Numbered from the stretch's first letter, positions 20,574 through 30,429 are shown. The stretch: 49,036 bases of DNA from Alteromonas abrolhosensis (GCF_001953635.1 NZ_MEJH01000018.1:1-49036), one strand, 5' to 3'. The notes: generated by a model not told the origin, from the sequence alone. A program made the numbers and translations.

Positions 20574-20601
20574 CCTTAAGCTTAGCTCGCTAGGCTTAAG
20601 G
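20574..20601. terminator. hairpin between convergent VOC and PepSY genes
   Basis: CCTTAAGC (20574-20581) pairs with GCTTAAGG (20594-20601) and the stem extends inward through TAGC/GCTA. There is no clear T-run, so termination is probable rather than certain. Confidence 0.5.
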
Positions 20602-20636
20602 AGTTTGTCGCACATCAAAAACTAACACGCCCTAGG

Positions 20637-21359
20637 TTAGCGCTTTTTCCTTTTTTTAGGCTTAAAGCGCTTATATAGCAGTACAACGCCAGTTAAAGTA
20701 AATAAAAAGGCACTGCCGGATAATGCTATTAACCAGGGCGTATTAAAGTTGCTTCTATCCTTGTAGTCCATGATGTGAAGCATCCACATGAAATCAAATA
20801 GTCGCCAAGTATCCGTTCGAACCCGCAGAACACTGCCGGTGTCTGGGTCGATATAAAATCGTGTATTGAGCTCATCATTAAAGCTTACCTGCCACAAAGG
20901 TGCTGGCAGATTTTTCACTTCCTGAGGTGATACATCCAATAATTTTGCATTAGCGATACCACCACTACCTGCATATTGCTGTGTTGCCGCATCACGAATA
21001 GTGCTCTCTTGTAGTGCTAATAAAGGCTCACCTGTTAGTGCGCTATAGCGATAGGTAGCGTTGTCATCCACCACGCGATAAACAGGAATTGTATTGAGCG
21101 AGCCCGGCGCTGCAAGGCCTACTTCATTTATGCGATGGGAGAGTGATAGCACCGCAGTGCTGCTGTGGCGGCGCAAAATGTCGGAAGGGGTAACTGTAAC
21201 TTTGTGCCACGACGTATTGATGGCGTGTTTTAAGTGGTTCCCTCTTACTTCATCTATGGGTAACCAAGCCATAACCAAGCCGCTTAAAAACCATAGGCCA
21301 ATTTGAATAAATAGAATTAAGCCCAAATAGTTGTGCGCCTTGCGCATAAATTTAATCAT
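20637..21359 (-). CDS. PepSY-associated transmembrane protein
   Basis: The protein is about 240 residues and starts at ATG 21359 (a GTG one codon earlier is also possible). It has an N-terminal helix beginning RKAHNYLGLILFIQIGLW, a periplasmic PepSY-like domain (about 80-190) and a C-terminal helix followed by a very basic tail (KRFKPKKRKKR). The histidine-bearing KAHNYLG opening is typical of PepSY_TM proteins, some of which are flavin- or iron-reductase relatives tied to siderophore uptake. No TonB receptor is adjacent. Its start is only a few dozen bases from the divergent NYN gene. Confidence 0.82.
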   Translation of the reverse strand: MIKFMRKAHNYLGLILFIQIGLWFLSGLVMAWLPIDEVRGNHLKHAINTSWHKVTVTPSDILRRHSSTAVLSLSHRINEVGLAAPGSLNTIPVYRVVDDNATYRYSALTGEPLLALQESTIRDAATQQYAGSGGIANAKLLDVSPQEVKNLPAPLWQVSFNDELNTRFYIDPDTGSVLRVRTDTWRLFDFMWMLHIMDYKDRSNFNTPWLIALSGSAFLFTLTGVVLLYKRFKPKKRKKR

Positions 21360-21436
21360 CACACATTTTGTTCTTATTATTAAAAGGCTATAACATCAGA
21401 AAACAACAATTGAGTAAACTGAAGAAGAGTGTGGTT

Positions 21437-21907
21437 TTGAAGAAAGCATTAGTGCTTGTAGATGTACAAAACGTTTATTACACCTGCCGTCAGGCTTATA
21501 AGCGCAACTTTAATTACAATCAGTTTTGGCGTGAACTTAGCTACAACTTAGACATAACACATGCCTTCGCGTACGCCATTGACAGAGGTGACAGCAAGCA
21601 GCGCGAGTTTCAAAACATACTTCGTGCTATTGGGTTTGAAGTGAAATTAAAGCCTTTTATTCAACGTGCAGATGGTTCAGCGAAAGGCGACTGGGATGTG
21701 GGCATTACGGTAGATGCGCTAGAGCATGCCGATGGTGTTGACGAAGTCATTCTGGTATCGGGCGACGGCGATTTCGATATTCTTGTAAACGCGCTTAAGG
21801 GGAAAGGAAAAACGGTAACCGTATACGGTGTACCGGCGTTGACTGCTGAAAGCGTTCAAAAAGTGGCGTCTAAGTATGTTCCAATCGACGCTGCATTGTT
21901 GCTGTAA
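21437..21907 (+). CDS. NYN domain / LabA-DUF88 family putative RNase
   Basis: The domain starts at KKALVLVDVQNVYY, so a TTG at 21437 preceded by AAGAAGAG gives the family-typical N-terminus and 156 residues. The open frame extends upstream to 21368 and a GTG at 21431 is also possible. PIN-like acidic residues are visible as LVDVQN, GDWDVGITVDA and VSGDGDFD, fitting a metal-dependent nuclease active site. LabA-like proteins have been linked to RNA turnover and, in cyanobacteria, clock output; the role here is unknown. It is divergent from the PepSY gene. Confidence 0.82.
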   Translation: MKKALVLVDVQNVYYTCRQAYKRNFNYNQFWRELSYNLDITHAFAYAIDRGDSKQREFQNILRAIGFEVKLKPFIQRADGSAKGDWDVGITVDALEHADGVDEVILVSGDGDFDILVNALKGKGKTVTVYGVPALTAESVQKVASKYVPIDAALLL

Positions 21908-21953
21908 ACACACTAGCAGTTTCGCCAGAGTTGATGCGATATTTAAATAGGCC

Positions 21954-22095
21954 AGCTGTGGAATACTCCACAGCTATCCCCTCTGAAAAAGGGCTGTATG
22001 AATACTGAAACCACTTGAAGTTCCACGTTTTCCATCAGCCCTTTAGCTAGTAGCCATAAGTTCTCAGTCATCATTGCTTCGCCTTAAAAGGGCTG
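21954..22095. repeat. cluster of inverted repeats between the NYN gene and ggt
   Basis: AGCTGTGGA (21954-21962) pairs perfectly with TCCACAGCT (21967-21975) around four bases. AAAGGGCTG (21988-21996) is matched by CAGCCCTTT (22036-22044), and a third AAAGGGCTG copy follows at about 22087-22095. The region separates two convergent genes and may serve as a terminator region, although T-runs are weak. Confidence 0.55.
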
Positions 22096-22141
22096 AGCAA
22101 ATACGGCTTACCCTAATATGGCTTACATTAATACTGCTGTG

Positions 22142-23860
22142 CTAATAAGGCTGGACAAGACTCTTACCTCGTCCGCTTTTTTCAGATGCGGCTTCTACAC
22201 CCTCTTTAGTGCGCTTGATTAAATGCACATCACCAAAGCGACGGTTATCAATGGTGTAGCCCATTGCTTTAAGCTCATTCACTGTTGCTTCTGCGAAGCC
22301 GTCGTGCATACGAATGGTGTCTTTTGGCAATAGCTGGTGATGAAAGCGTGGTGAGTTTACCGCTTCTTCAGCGCTCATGTCGTAAAGCAGCGCGTTCAGT
22401 AGCGACTGGGTTACCGAAGAAATAATGGTGGTGCCGCCCGGAGAACCGGTTACCAGAACAACCTGGTCGTTTTTGGTAACAAGCGTTGGGGTCATAGAAG
22501 ACAGCATACGCTTGTAAGGCTCAATAGCATTCGCCTCGCCACCCACTGCGCCAAAGAAGTTTGGTACACCAGGCTTGGCACTAAAGTCGTCCATTTCATC
22601 ATTCAACAAAAAGCCAGCGCCAGTTACCACAACGCCACTACCAAAAGTGAGGTTGATAGTGGTTGTATTGGCAACGGCGTTACCCCACCTGTCCATAATA
22701 GAGAAGTGGGTTGTATCTTCGCTTTCTTTTAAGCCAGGCTTAACACTTGGTGTATCAGAAATGCTGGTGGGTTGAATATCTGCCGCGCGTTTAGTGATGT
22801 AACCAGCATCAGTGAGCGCTTTTACCGGAACGCTGACAAAGTCAGGATCGCCCATGTATTCAGCGCGATCGGCAAACACACGCTTACCAATTTCCGACAT
22901 CACGTGAATATATTCAGTGCTGTTTTGTGCCGGCAAATCGTGCGTTGAATCATAGGCTTCTAGCATGCCAATCCACTGGGCAACGGCAACACCACCTGAA
23001 CTTGGTGGAGGCGCGGTCACCAGTTCAAAGCCTTGCCAGTTTAAGTGCAGTGGTTTGCGCCACACGGCTTTGTAAGCCAGCAAATCTTCATAGGTAATAA
23101 GACCACCATTTTGCTGCATAAAATCAACAATATGTTTCGCTACCTCGCCTTTATAGAAGCCGTCTTTGCCCTGTTGCTGAATAGCTCTAAGGGTCTTTGC
23201 CAGTTCTGGCTGTTTGAACGTAGTGCCTGCTTTCGCGTGTGCAAAATACTCGCTAAAGTTGTTGTTAATACCCGCTTCTTTTGCGCGTTCAATGTAATGA
23301 GCAATGTTGTTTGCCAGTTTTTCGTGAACCACAAAACCCTGTTCAGCTAAATCTACCGCAGGCGCGAGCAAACGATCCCACTCTAAAGTGCCGTATTTCT
23401 TATGCGCGGCCCACATGCCTGCTACTGTGCCGGGAATGCCTGACGCCTTTGCGCCAAACAAAGACTCATGAGGCTTCACGTTGCCTTGCTCATCAAGGTA
23501 CATGTCGCGGTGGGCATTTTCTGGTGCCATTTCGCGGTAATCAAGAAAGTCGGTACTGTCTTCAAACTTTATTGTCATAAAGCCACCACCACCGACATTG
23601 CCTGCTTCAGGTAGCGTTACAGCCAGAACAAACTGTGCCGTAATAGCAGCATCAATCGCGTTGCCTCCCTCTTGAAGAACCTGCATAGCAGCATCGGCAC
23701 TGTAGCTATCAGGCATAGCAACCGCCTGCTGACTAAGCCCAACTGTGTGGTTGCTCGCACTATCAACAGTATTATTAGGGGCATGGGTACACGCCGCCAC
23801 AACCCATGTAAATGCTACTATCACCGAGATGAACCCGGCGTTCGCTATCCGTCTTTTCAT
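22142..23860 (-). CDS. ggt: gamma-glutamyltransferase (lipoprotein or exported)
   Basis: The 572-residue precursor begins with a signal sequence ending in a lipobox-like VAAC (Cys24). Gamma-glutamyltransferases self-cleave before a threonine that becomes the nucleophile. Here that is Thr383 in DTTHFSIMDRWGNAV, followed by the GSGVVVTGAGFLLNDEMDDF oxyanion-lid region and the GSPGGTTI loop. The enzyme hydrolyses or transfers gamma-glutamyl groups from glutathione in the periplasm. The NhaC gene lies 77 bases upstream on the same strand; cotranscription is possible. Confidence 0.95.
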   Translation of the reverse strand: MKRRIANAGFISVIVAFTWVVAACTHAPNNTVDSASNHTVGLSQQAVAMPDSYSADAAMQVLQEGGNAIDAAITAQFVLAVTLPEAGNVGGGGFMTIKFEDSTDFLDYREMAPENAHRDMYLDEQGNVKPHESLFGAKASGIPGTVAGMWAAHKKYGTLEWDRLLAPAVDLAEQGFVVHEKLANNIAHYIERAKEAGINNNFSEYFAHAKAGTTFKQPELAKTLRAIQQQGKDGFYKGEVAKHIVDFMQQNGGLITYEDLLAYKAVWRKPLHLNWQGFELVTAPPPSSGGVAVAQWIGMLEAYDSTHDLPAQNSTEYIHVMSEIGKRVFADRAEYMGDPDFVSVPVKALTDAGYITKRAADIQPTSISDTPSVKPGLKESEDTTHFSIMDRWGNAVANTTTINLTFGSGVVVTGAGFLLNDEMDDFSAKPGVPNFFGAVGGEANAIEPYKRMLSSMTPTLVTKNDQVVLVTGSPGGTTIISSVTQSLLNALLYDMSAEEAVNSPRFHHQLLPKDTIRMHDGFAEATVNELKAMGYTIDNRRFGDVHLIKRTKEGVEAASEKSGRGKSLVQPY

Positions 23861-23937
23861 TACAAAACTCCTTGCTATAGATGCTGCTAATACCTTGTTA
23901 TGAATAACTGGCTTCTATCACGCTTAATTCAGCAGAG

Positions 23938-25326
23938 TTACCCAATCATAACCAAACTTGCTACAAAATAGGCAATAAGCGTAAGTGCGCCTGCAAATAA
24001 GGCATAAGGAAACTGTGTCTTAACGTGGGTTAGTACGTCAGTACCCGCGGCCAATGAAGACACGGCAGTGGTGTCGGATATAGGCGAGCAGTGATCGCCA
24101 AATATACCACCACCTAATATTGCGCCAATCACTAGTGCTGGGGGTAACCCCAAGCTTTGAATAAGCGGTACACCAATAGGGATAAGTATGGCGAAGGTGC
24201 CCCATGAGGTGCCAGTGGTAAACGACATGATCGCGCCGGCGATAAATAACATAGGCACAATTAGCACTAATGGAAGATATTCACCTACTATACCCGCAAC
24301 AAATACACCTGTTCCAAGTACCTTAAGGCTATTGCCTAAGGTTAACGACAGTAACACTATGGTAACCAGTGGAAGTAGTTCACCCATCCCTTTAAAACCA
24401 ATTTCTACCGCTTCTTTGTGGGTAAAACGTTTGTGGATTAAAAGCAAACCGTAAGCAATAGCGGTGGCAAGGGCGGTGGCATAAAGAACAGATTTACTTC
24501 CGCTACCCTCAGATAATACGCCGTTGCCTGTCCAGAACATAAAACCAACCATGCTTAATACCATCACTATAAGTGGTACCAACATGAACCGGGCTTTAGT
24601 AGCTGGCTGTGTGGTTTGGTCTACCTCTACGTGAGTTAGGGCTTTTTCTTCTTCAGCCATTGGGCCGTGCACTTTGTCAGCTGAAATAGTGTAGGCCACA
24701 ATAAGTAAGGTGAAGATAGCATAGAAGTTAAAGAACACACTGCCCCAGAGAATTGAAGCCGATGAAGCGGGAAGCTCATACGCGTCTAGAAGACTGAGTA
24801 TAAAAGCACCCCAGCCGTTTAAAAGAATTAGTATACAAACCGGCGCGCTAGTGGAGTCGATAATATAGGCTAAGCGCGCGCGGCTCATGCCAAAACGATC
24901 AAATAGCCCTCGAGCAAAAATACCAGCAGTGAGTACGCTTAAGTTCGACTCAATAAATACCGCTATACCAGTGAACATGGTTAAACCGCCCACTTGTTTG
25001 CGGCTTTTAGCCACGCCCTTGTTCACAAGAAAGTTAACCGTTGCCGTTACGCCGCCGGAATCACGGATAAATGCGAGTAGCGCGCCTACCAGCACAGAGA
25101 AAATAAGCACCCTTGTGTTACCTGGACTCGCTGCAGTGTCGACCACACGCTCGATAGCATTAATCGGCGCCATATAGCTGGTTGCGATATCGGCATTCAC
25201 CAGAATCAATGTTTCTGCGCATAGTACGGCCAAGGCCAGCGCTAATATGACTTCTTTCTTCCAAAAAACGACGGCAATAGCCACAAGAGGGGGGATGACT
25301 GACATCCAATCCATACTTCTATCCAA
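23938..25326 (-). CDS. NhaC-family Na+/H+ antiporter
   Basis: The 462-residue protein has about 11-12 hydrophobic segments and belongs to the NhaC family of the ion-transporter superfamily. Visible hallmarks are SAPVCILILLNGWGAF, the TGTSWGTFAILIPIG segment and the GDHCSPISDTTAVSS motif near residue 400, which lies in the transport core. Some family members exchange other substrates (malate/lactate, amino acids), so Na+/H+ exchange is the default and not proven. It probably shares a transcript with ggt just downstream. Confidence 0.88.
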   Translation of the reverse strand: MDRSMDWMSVIPPLVAIAVVFWKKEVILALALAVLCAETLILVNADIATSYMAPINAIERVVDTAASPGNTRVLIFSVLVGALLAFIRDSGGVTATVNFLVNKGVAKSRKQVGGLTMFTGIAVFIESNLSVLTAGIFARGLFDRFGMSRARLAYIIDSTSAPVCILILLNGWGAFILSLLDAYELPASSASILWGSVFFNFYAIFTLLIVAYTISADKVHGPMAEEEKALTHVEVDQTTQPATKARFMLVPLIVMVLSMVGFMFWTGNGVLSEGSGSKSVLYATALATAIAYGLLLIHKRFTHKEAVEIGFKGMGELLPLVTIVLLSLTLGNSLKVLGTGVFVAGIVGEYLPLVLIVPMLFIAGAIMSFTTGTSWGTFAILIPIGVPLIQSLGLPPALVIGAILGGGIFGDHCSPISDTTAVSSLAAGTDVLTHVKTQFPYALFAGALTLIAYFVASLVMIG

Positions 25327-25519
25327 ACTTAAATTTATATGTGTCTAGGACGCGTGTTCTTCGCCATGAAGCGAAGGTGGGCATGCCCTAAAGATGTGTC
25401 GTTGCGTAAGAAAACGCGCAAGAGAATGTGTAATTGCAGTTCAAAGTTGGCGAACATAATTCTCTCATTTATGCTAGCGTACCGTATTGTGCTTCGTGTT
25501 ACCAAGGATTAGATAAACA

Positions 25520-27553
25520 TTGTTATTCCAGCAAGTTATTTATAAAAAGCGTGCCTCCAAATTAGGTCTGGGTTCTATCTTGTCAGGCCTATTCATATTG
25601 TTCAGTGCTTGTTTGTTTACTGGTAATGCTTTCGCAACTGCACAGTCTTCGAAGACGAGCACGACAAAAGCGGCTGAGACAAAGGTTGATGCCGAAACTG
25701 TTAGCGCATTAAAAAGCATGCTGGGCCAAAAAATCATTTTGGATTTTCGCTATTTCTGTGAAGACAACACGCCGTCATCCCGCTGCCGCACGCCCATGAC
25801 TGTTATTCCGCCGTCACTTTTAAATGTGCTAAGTACGAACAATATTGGTGGCGTTATTTTGTTTTCCGAGAATATTTTAAACACAGAGCAATTAATTACA
25901 CTAAATTACACCATGCAGCAGCATATGGTAAAAGCGGGTCGGCAACCGCTGTTTATCGCTGTCGACCAAGAAGGGGGGCGAGTTGCAAGGTTACCTTCGG
26001 ATATGCTCTCGCCGTTTGCGGGAAACATGGCAATTGGCGCCACCTTTTATCAGCGGGGCAGTGCATTTGCCCAAAGCGTTGCGTCACACATCGGTCAAAC
26101 ACTGCTACCGTTAGGAATTAACACTAATTTCGCGCCCTCAGTTGATGTAAATAGCGAGCCAAAGAACCCAGTTATAAACGTTCGCAGCTTTTCAGAAACT
26201 CCTGAGCAGGTGGCCGCACTTGGACAAGCATTTGTGGGGGCCATGCAAAGTGAGGGCGTTATAGGGGCGATTAAACACTTCCCAGGCCATGGTGACACAC
26301 ATGTAGACAGCCATAGTGGCTTGCCGCAGGTAACACATACTAAAACGCAGGCTATGGCCGGTGACATTCTTCCTTTTGCTAATATTATTAATAGCGAAAC
26401 GCCGCCAGCAATGGTAATGAGTGCACACATTCAATACCCGTCACTAGATGACACTACGATAATAGACAAACACGGAAAGCCGCAAATTGTTCCTGCTACG
26501 TTGTCGAAGAAAATATTAACTAATTTGCTTCGCAACCAATTGGGCTATCAAGGCCTCATCGTTACTGACGCATTAGACATGGCGGGTATTTCGCAATTTT
26601 TCTCAAACGAAGAAGCTTTGGTTCGAGCTTTCAGCGCGGGAGCAGATGTTGCGCTTATGCCTTTTACCATAAGAAATTACGCCGATATAAAAGCGTTTGC
26701 AGACTTCCTCGATAATGCTGCTACGCGAATGGCTAAAGGCGCATCAGAAAAGCCAATAAATAGTTCCAACAATGCGATTTTGGAAAGCGCTTTCTTGAAA
26801 TCATCTTATAACCGTATTATCAAGGCAAAACAAAGATTTGCGTTGCAAAACTTTACTTCTAAACCGATAACGTGGTGGCTTAAAGAAACAAAAGAAAACG
26901 CGTCAGTAGTCAATGCTAACAGCCTGAAAAACAGAGGAATTCAAATAGAGAAAGCGCTTTCTAGAGCATCGGTTTCGCTACTTTTTGGCAAGGAAAAGTT
27001 ACCGATAACGTCAACGCGTTGGTTGGCACTAATGCCGGATGCGGCAAGGTGTTTGGCATTTGAGAGTGCACTTACTCGTTCTAAACGTAAAGCTGCGGAT
27101 AAGCCTTTAGAGTTTGCGTGTTTGCCGTTAACCGCGTTGCCGAAAACCCAATTAGCGATGAACTTATTAAAACAAGCTGATGTGCTTGTGGTTGGCAATA
27201 TTAGCCCGCTCCATGCAAATTACGAACTAGGTGGGTTTGATTTACCAGAGCATGTAAAGCGCCGCGCCAGTGAGTCTGAGGTAATGGTCTTTAGCAAAAA
27301 GGTTATGGTGGCGGCGAAGGCACAAAATAAAACCGTGGTTTTTGCACCATTGCGTATGCCCTATGACGCAAATAAGGTGGAAGCGTTTGCAGACATTGCT
27401 ATTGCTACGTTCAATTACGCAGTTAGCGTAAATGCTCAAGGCAATGAAGAAAATCAGCAAGTTACAAGTTATAGTTTAAACGCATTGGCTGACATACTAA
27501 CCGGTAGCGCACTTGCAGAAGGGCGCTCACCCGTGTCATTAAAGCAAAAATGA
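25520..27553 (+). CDS. GH3 family beta-N-acetylglucosaminidase-like protein (NagZ-type), exported
   Basis: The 677-residue protein starts at TTG 25520 after AAGGA. A long signal peptide (helix about 18-36, cleavage near AFA) sends it to the periplasm, unlike cytoplasmic NagZ. The catalytic domain spans about 60-430. KHFPGHGDTHVDSH carries the His of the Asp-His dyad typical of NagZ, and the nucleophile is Asp350 in VTDALDMAG. The remaining C-terminal 240 residues are less conserved. Likely role is release of GlcNAc from peptidoglycan or chitin fragments. The mechanosensitive channel gene follows by 22 bases. Nearby namZ, murQ and alr support a cell-wall role. Confidence 0.9.
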   Translation: MLFQQVIYKKRASKLGLGSILSGLFILFSACLFTGNAFATAQSSKTSTTKAAETKVDAETVSALKSMLGQKIILDFRYFCEDNTPSSRCRTPMTVIPPSLLNVLSTNNIGGVILFSENILNTEQLITLNYTMQQHMVKAGRQPLFIAVDQEGGRVARLPSDMLSPFAGNMAIGATFYQRGSAFAQSVASHIGQTLLPLGINTNFAPSVDVNSEPKNPVINVRSFSETPEQVAALGQAFVGAMQSEGVIGAIKHFPGHGDTHVDSHSGLPQVTHTKTQAMAGDILPFANIINSETPPAMVMSAHIQYPSLDDTTIIDKHGKPQIVPATLSKKILTNLLRNQLGYQGLIVTDALDMAGISQFFSNEEALVRAFSAGADVALMPFTIRNYADIKAFADFLDNAATRMAKGASEKPINSSNNAILESAFLKSSYNRIIKAKQRFALQNFTSKPITWWLKETKENASVVNANSLKNRGIQIEKALSRASVSLLFGKEKLPITSTRWLALMPDAARCLAFESALTRSKRKAADKPLEFACLPLTALPKTQLAMNLLKQADVLVVGNISPLHANYELGGFDLPEHVKRRASESEVMVFSKKVMVAAKAQNKTVVFAPLRMPYDANKVEAFADIAIATFNYAVSVNAQGNEENQQVTSYSLNALADILTGSALAEGRSPVSLKQK

Positions 27554-27575
27554 TAATAAATAAAAAGGAAGCAAG

Positions 27576-28646
27576 GTGGACACAGAAAACTCATTAGGCT
27601 CAGCGCAAGTACCATTTATAGATACTGTTCTAAATGCGCTTCTACCTTTTGCACCACTCCTTATTGCCGTGGTGTTAGTGATCGGTACCCTTACCGCGCT
27701 GCACTACCTGTTGTTGGCCAAGCAAAGCCATCTTACCAGTGAACAGAAATTACCTCGTCAAGTAGGCATGTTGGTGCTTACTATCATAGGCGCGGTAGTA
27801 ATTGCGATGGCTTTACCGGTGAGTGAAAGCACACGCAATCAGGTTATTGCGCTTATTGGGGTATTAATTTCAGGTGTAATTGCGTTTTCTTCCACCACAA
27901 TGGTAGGCAATTTAATGGCGGGTATCGTGCTTCGTGTAAATCGCCCATTTAAAGTGGGTGACTTCATTAAGGTAGAAGGTTACAGCGGACGTGTTACCGA
28001 AATGGGCCTACTTGATGTTGAATTGCAAACCGAGAGCAGAGAACTCATAGCGTTTGCCAATACCTTGATGGTGAACTCGCCCGTTACAGTTACCCGCGCT
28101 TCTGGTGCAATTGTGAGTGTGGACATTAGTTTAGGCTATGATCTTCACCACAGTGTCATTGAAAAGCATCTGCTTATTGCGGCAGAGAATGCAGAGCTGA
28201 CAGAACCCTTTGTACAGGTTATTGGGTTAGGTGACTTTTCAGTAAGCTACCGCATTTCAGGTTTACTTACTGAAGTGAAAAGCTTATTAAGTGCTCGTTC
28301 ACGGCTTCACAAAGCTGTGTTGGACGCATTGCACAATGCCGATATTGAAATTGTTTCGCCAAGCTTCATGAATCAACGTCCTCAGCCGGATGGTTTGAAA
28401 ATGATTGCTAAATCACCAGGCAAAACCTCTCAAGAGGAGTCAACACCAGAGGACGTTATTTTTGACAAGGCAGAAGAAGCTGAACAGAAAGAGAAAAGCA
28501 AGGAAACACTAATGCAGACTATTGCAGATATCGATGCAAAAATCGCAGACAGTGATGGTGATGTTAAAGAGAAGCTTAAGCATCAAAAAGCTACTGCCGA
28601 ATCTCAGCTTGCCACGCTAGTACAAACTAAAACAGAAGAAGGTTAG
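27576..28646 (+). CDS. small-conductance mechanosensitive channel, MscS family
   Basis: The 356-residue protein starts at GTG 27576 (AAGGA six bases upstream). Three hydrophobic helices (about 18-50, 62-85, 90-120) end in the pore-lining segment AFSSTTMVGNLMAGIVLRV. This is followed by the beta-domain motif NRPFKVGDFIKVEGYSGRV and the alpha/beta vestibule domain. The last 70 residues form a charged helical, probably coiled-coil tail (KAEEAEQKEKSKE), longer than in E. coli MscS. It would open under membrane tension in osmotic downshock. It is probably cotranscribed with the GH3 gene. Confidence 0.93.
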   Translation: MDTENSLGSAQVPFIDTVLNALLPFAPLLIAVVLVIGTLTALHYLLLAKQSHLTSEQKLPRQVGMLVLTIIGAVVIAMALPVSESTRNQVIALIGVLISGVIAFSSTTMVGNLMAGIVLRVNRPFKVGDFIKVEGYSGRVTEMGLLDVELQTESRELIAFANTLMVNSPVTVTRASGAIVSVDISLGYDLHHSVIEKHLLIAAENAELTEPFVQVIGLGDFSVSYRISGLLTEVKSLLSARSRLHKAVLDALHNADIEIVSPSFMNQRPQPDGLKMIAKSPGKTSQEESTPEDVIFDKAEEAEQKEKSKETLMQTIADIDAKIADSDGDVKEKLKHQKATAESQLATLVQTKTEEG

Positions 28647-28815
28647 TAGTTGCTAACTTCTAAATTTCTTTTTAAATAGAGTTTTATGTTGTATGTGAGT
28701 GGTTACTAACGGGTTGGGTTTGTGACTCCAACTTCCAAAAAATTTTTCCACTCTCCGGTGTGAGGCTTCTCCAAATATCTACGCAAATGAGTCAGGGCTA
28801 GCCTCAATAAATGTC

Positions 28816-30411
28816 CTAGTATAGAAGATAGGTTTTTCTTTTCTTCTTGAAGATATCTAAATCCTGTTGCCAGCTTTGTTTAATTTCTGCAGGTGTTTTA
28901 TCCGCCTGAATTTGAGCTCTTAACTCATCAGTTCCGGCCAATTTGTCGAAGAACTCAGGCCGGGTAAAGAAGATTTCTTCAGCCATGTCATTAATGCGTG
29001 CGCGGTCATTGTATTGTGAAAAACGAGAATACGCGTCTAACAATGTTGCGACATCTAAACCGCGAATGGATGAGAATCCTTTTTCTGCTACCTTTGCGTT
29101 AGAGGTATCTGGTTTGCTAACTTCAGCGCCTGTAAGCTCCGGAGTTGTAAAATCGGCTTGAGCAAGTACGCTTGCCTGCAGTATCGAATTTTCATGTTTA
29201 GGGTGAGGGGCTGCACTATTCGCTTTTACCTGAATTGGGGTATTGCCAAACTTTACCTCAGGGTGACCAATCAGCTGAAAAGGAAAGTCCGTGCCGCGAC
29301 CTATACTCACATCAGTGCCTTCAAAAAAACACAGGGTAGGGTAAAGACGTATCGACAAGTCATTGGGTAAATTGGGGCTTGGCGCTACTGGCAGCGAATA
29401 CGGTGTGTCGCGTTTATAATTCTTCATGGGCACTACAGTCAGCTTGGCATTGTCATAACTGTTTGCATCAATATCCAGCCACTGCTCTCCCACCATCATT
29501 TGCGCAAGTTCGCCCAAGGTCATACCGTGTAATACAGGAATAGGGTGCTTTCCTATAAAAGACGAAAATTCTAACTTTAGCACTGGGCCGTCAACATAGC
29601 TGCCGTTAGGGTTTGGCCGATCGAGCACAATAACGTGAATGCCTTTCGCAAACGCTGCTTCCATCACATAGTGTAAGGTACTTAAATACGTGTAAAAACG
29701 TACGCCCACATCCTGAATGTCGAAGATTATGACATCCACACCTTGCAGCATGTCAGGCGTTGGCTTTTTAGTGGCGCCGTAAAGAGAATGAATCGGCAAG
29801 CCCGTCTGCGCGTCAACATCGCTATTTATTTTTTCGCCTGCGCCTCTATCCCCCCTAAATCCGTGCTCAGGTGACATCACACTCACCACATTCACATTGC
29901 GGTGTAATAAGGCATCAAGCAGGTGGCGGTAGCGTTTATCTGCATCGTTTTCATTCAAATGCGTTGTCGAGCCCTTACTAGCGCCTCCCTCCTTAAGTGC
30001 AGGCGTTGGAGAGGGGGCGGGAGTCATAATGTTATCGAAGGCAACCAACGCGCTCTGATTAACCACTAAACTAACCCGCTTTCCTTCTAACAAAGGTAGG
30101 TAGTTTGCATAGCGCTGAGCGCCTACAATCATCCGCTCAGCGCCTAAAATCATCCGCTCTGCGCCCAAAATTATCCGCTCAGCGCCTACAGCGACCTGTT
30201 CAGAACTTGGGTAAGACTGCTCTGTATCGACAGTAGGGGGGCGAGCGCTGGCGTCATTATTTGGGCTTGTATATACATGAGTAGACAAGTTCGTTGTTGA
30301 ACAGCTTGCGAGGGTCAGACAAACTATTAGGGAAGAAAGCACGATAAAACACGCCCTCGGTATAGCGCGTCTAAAAGTCTTATCTGTTTTTACTGGGCTG
30401 ACAACTTTCAA
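28816..30411 (-). CDS. namZ: DUF1343 exo-beta-N-acetylmuramidase-like lipoprotein (NamZ type)
   Basis: The 531-residue protein has a lipoprotein signal with LASC (Cys37). The DUF1343/GH171 domain begins after an unusual repeat, around KRVSLVVNQSA, and includes SPEHGFRGDRGAGE, IFDIQDVGVRFYTYLST, DRPNPNGSYVDGP and EGTDVSIGRGTDFPF. NamZ removes terminal MurNAc from peptidoglycan glycans. It has extra low-complexity inserts compared with the family, and three to four copies of a GAERMIL-like heptad at residues about 75-98, encoded by 21-base repeats. The murQ gene is 18 bases upstream on the same strand, so the two form a MurNAc-recycling operon. Confidence 0.9.
   Translation of the reverse strand: MKVVSPVKTDKTFRRAIPRACFIVLSSLIVCLTLASCSTTNLSTHVYTSPNNDASARPPTVDTEQSYPSSEQVAVGAERIILGAERMILGAERMIVGAQRYANYLPLLEGKRVSLVVNQSALVAFDNIMTPAPSPTPALKEGGASKGSTTHLNENDADKRYRHLLDALLHRNVNVVSVMSPEHGFRGDRGAGEKINSDVDAQTGLPIHSLYGATKKPTPDMLQGVDVIIFDIQDVGVRFYTYLSTLHYVMEAAFAKGIHVIVLDRPNPNGSYVDGPVLKLEFSSFIGKHPIPVLHGMTLGELAQMMVGEQWLDIDANSYDNAKLTVVPMKNYKRDTPYSLPVAPSPNLPNDLSIRLYPTLCFFEGTDVSIGRGTDFPFQLIGHPEVKFGNTPIQVKANSAAPHPKHENSILQASVLAQADFTTPELTGAEVSKPDTSNAKVAEKGFSSIRGLDVATLLDAYSRFSQYNDRARINDMAEEIFFTRPEFFDKLAGTDELRAQIQADKTPAEIKQSWQQDLDIFKKKRKTYLLY
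30117..30190 (-). repeat. 21-base tandem repeat inside namZ
   Basis: Three full units (30117-30137, 30138-30158, 30159-30179) and half a fourth differ at only a few positions; the core reads GCGCCTAAAATCATCCGCT. Because 21 is a multiple of three the repeat adds heptads in frame, encoding GAER plus three hydrophobic residues. Confidence 0.9.
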
Positions 30412-30429
30412 AATAGTAATACACCGTAA

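Noticed and set aside
30117..30190. CRISPR-like short regular repeats
   Set aside because: Units are directly abutting without spacers, in frame within namZ, so this is a coding tandem repeat.
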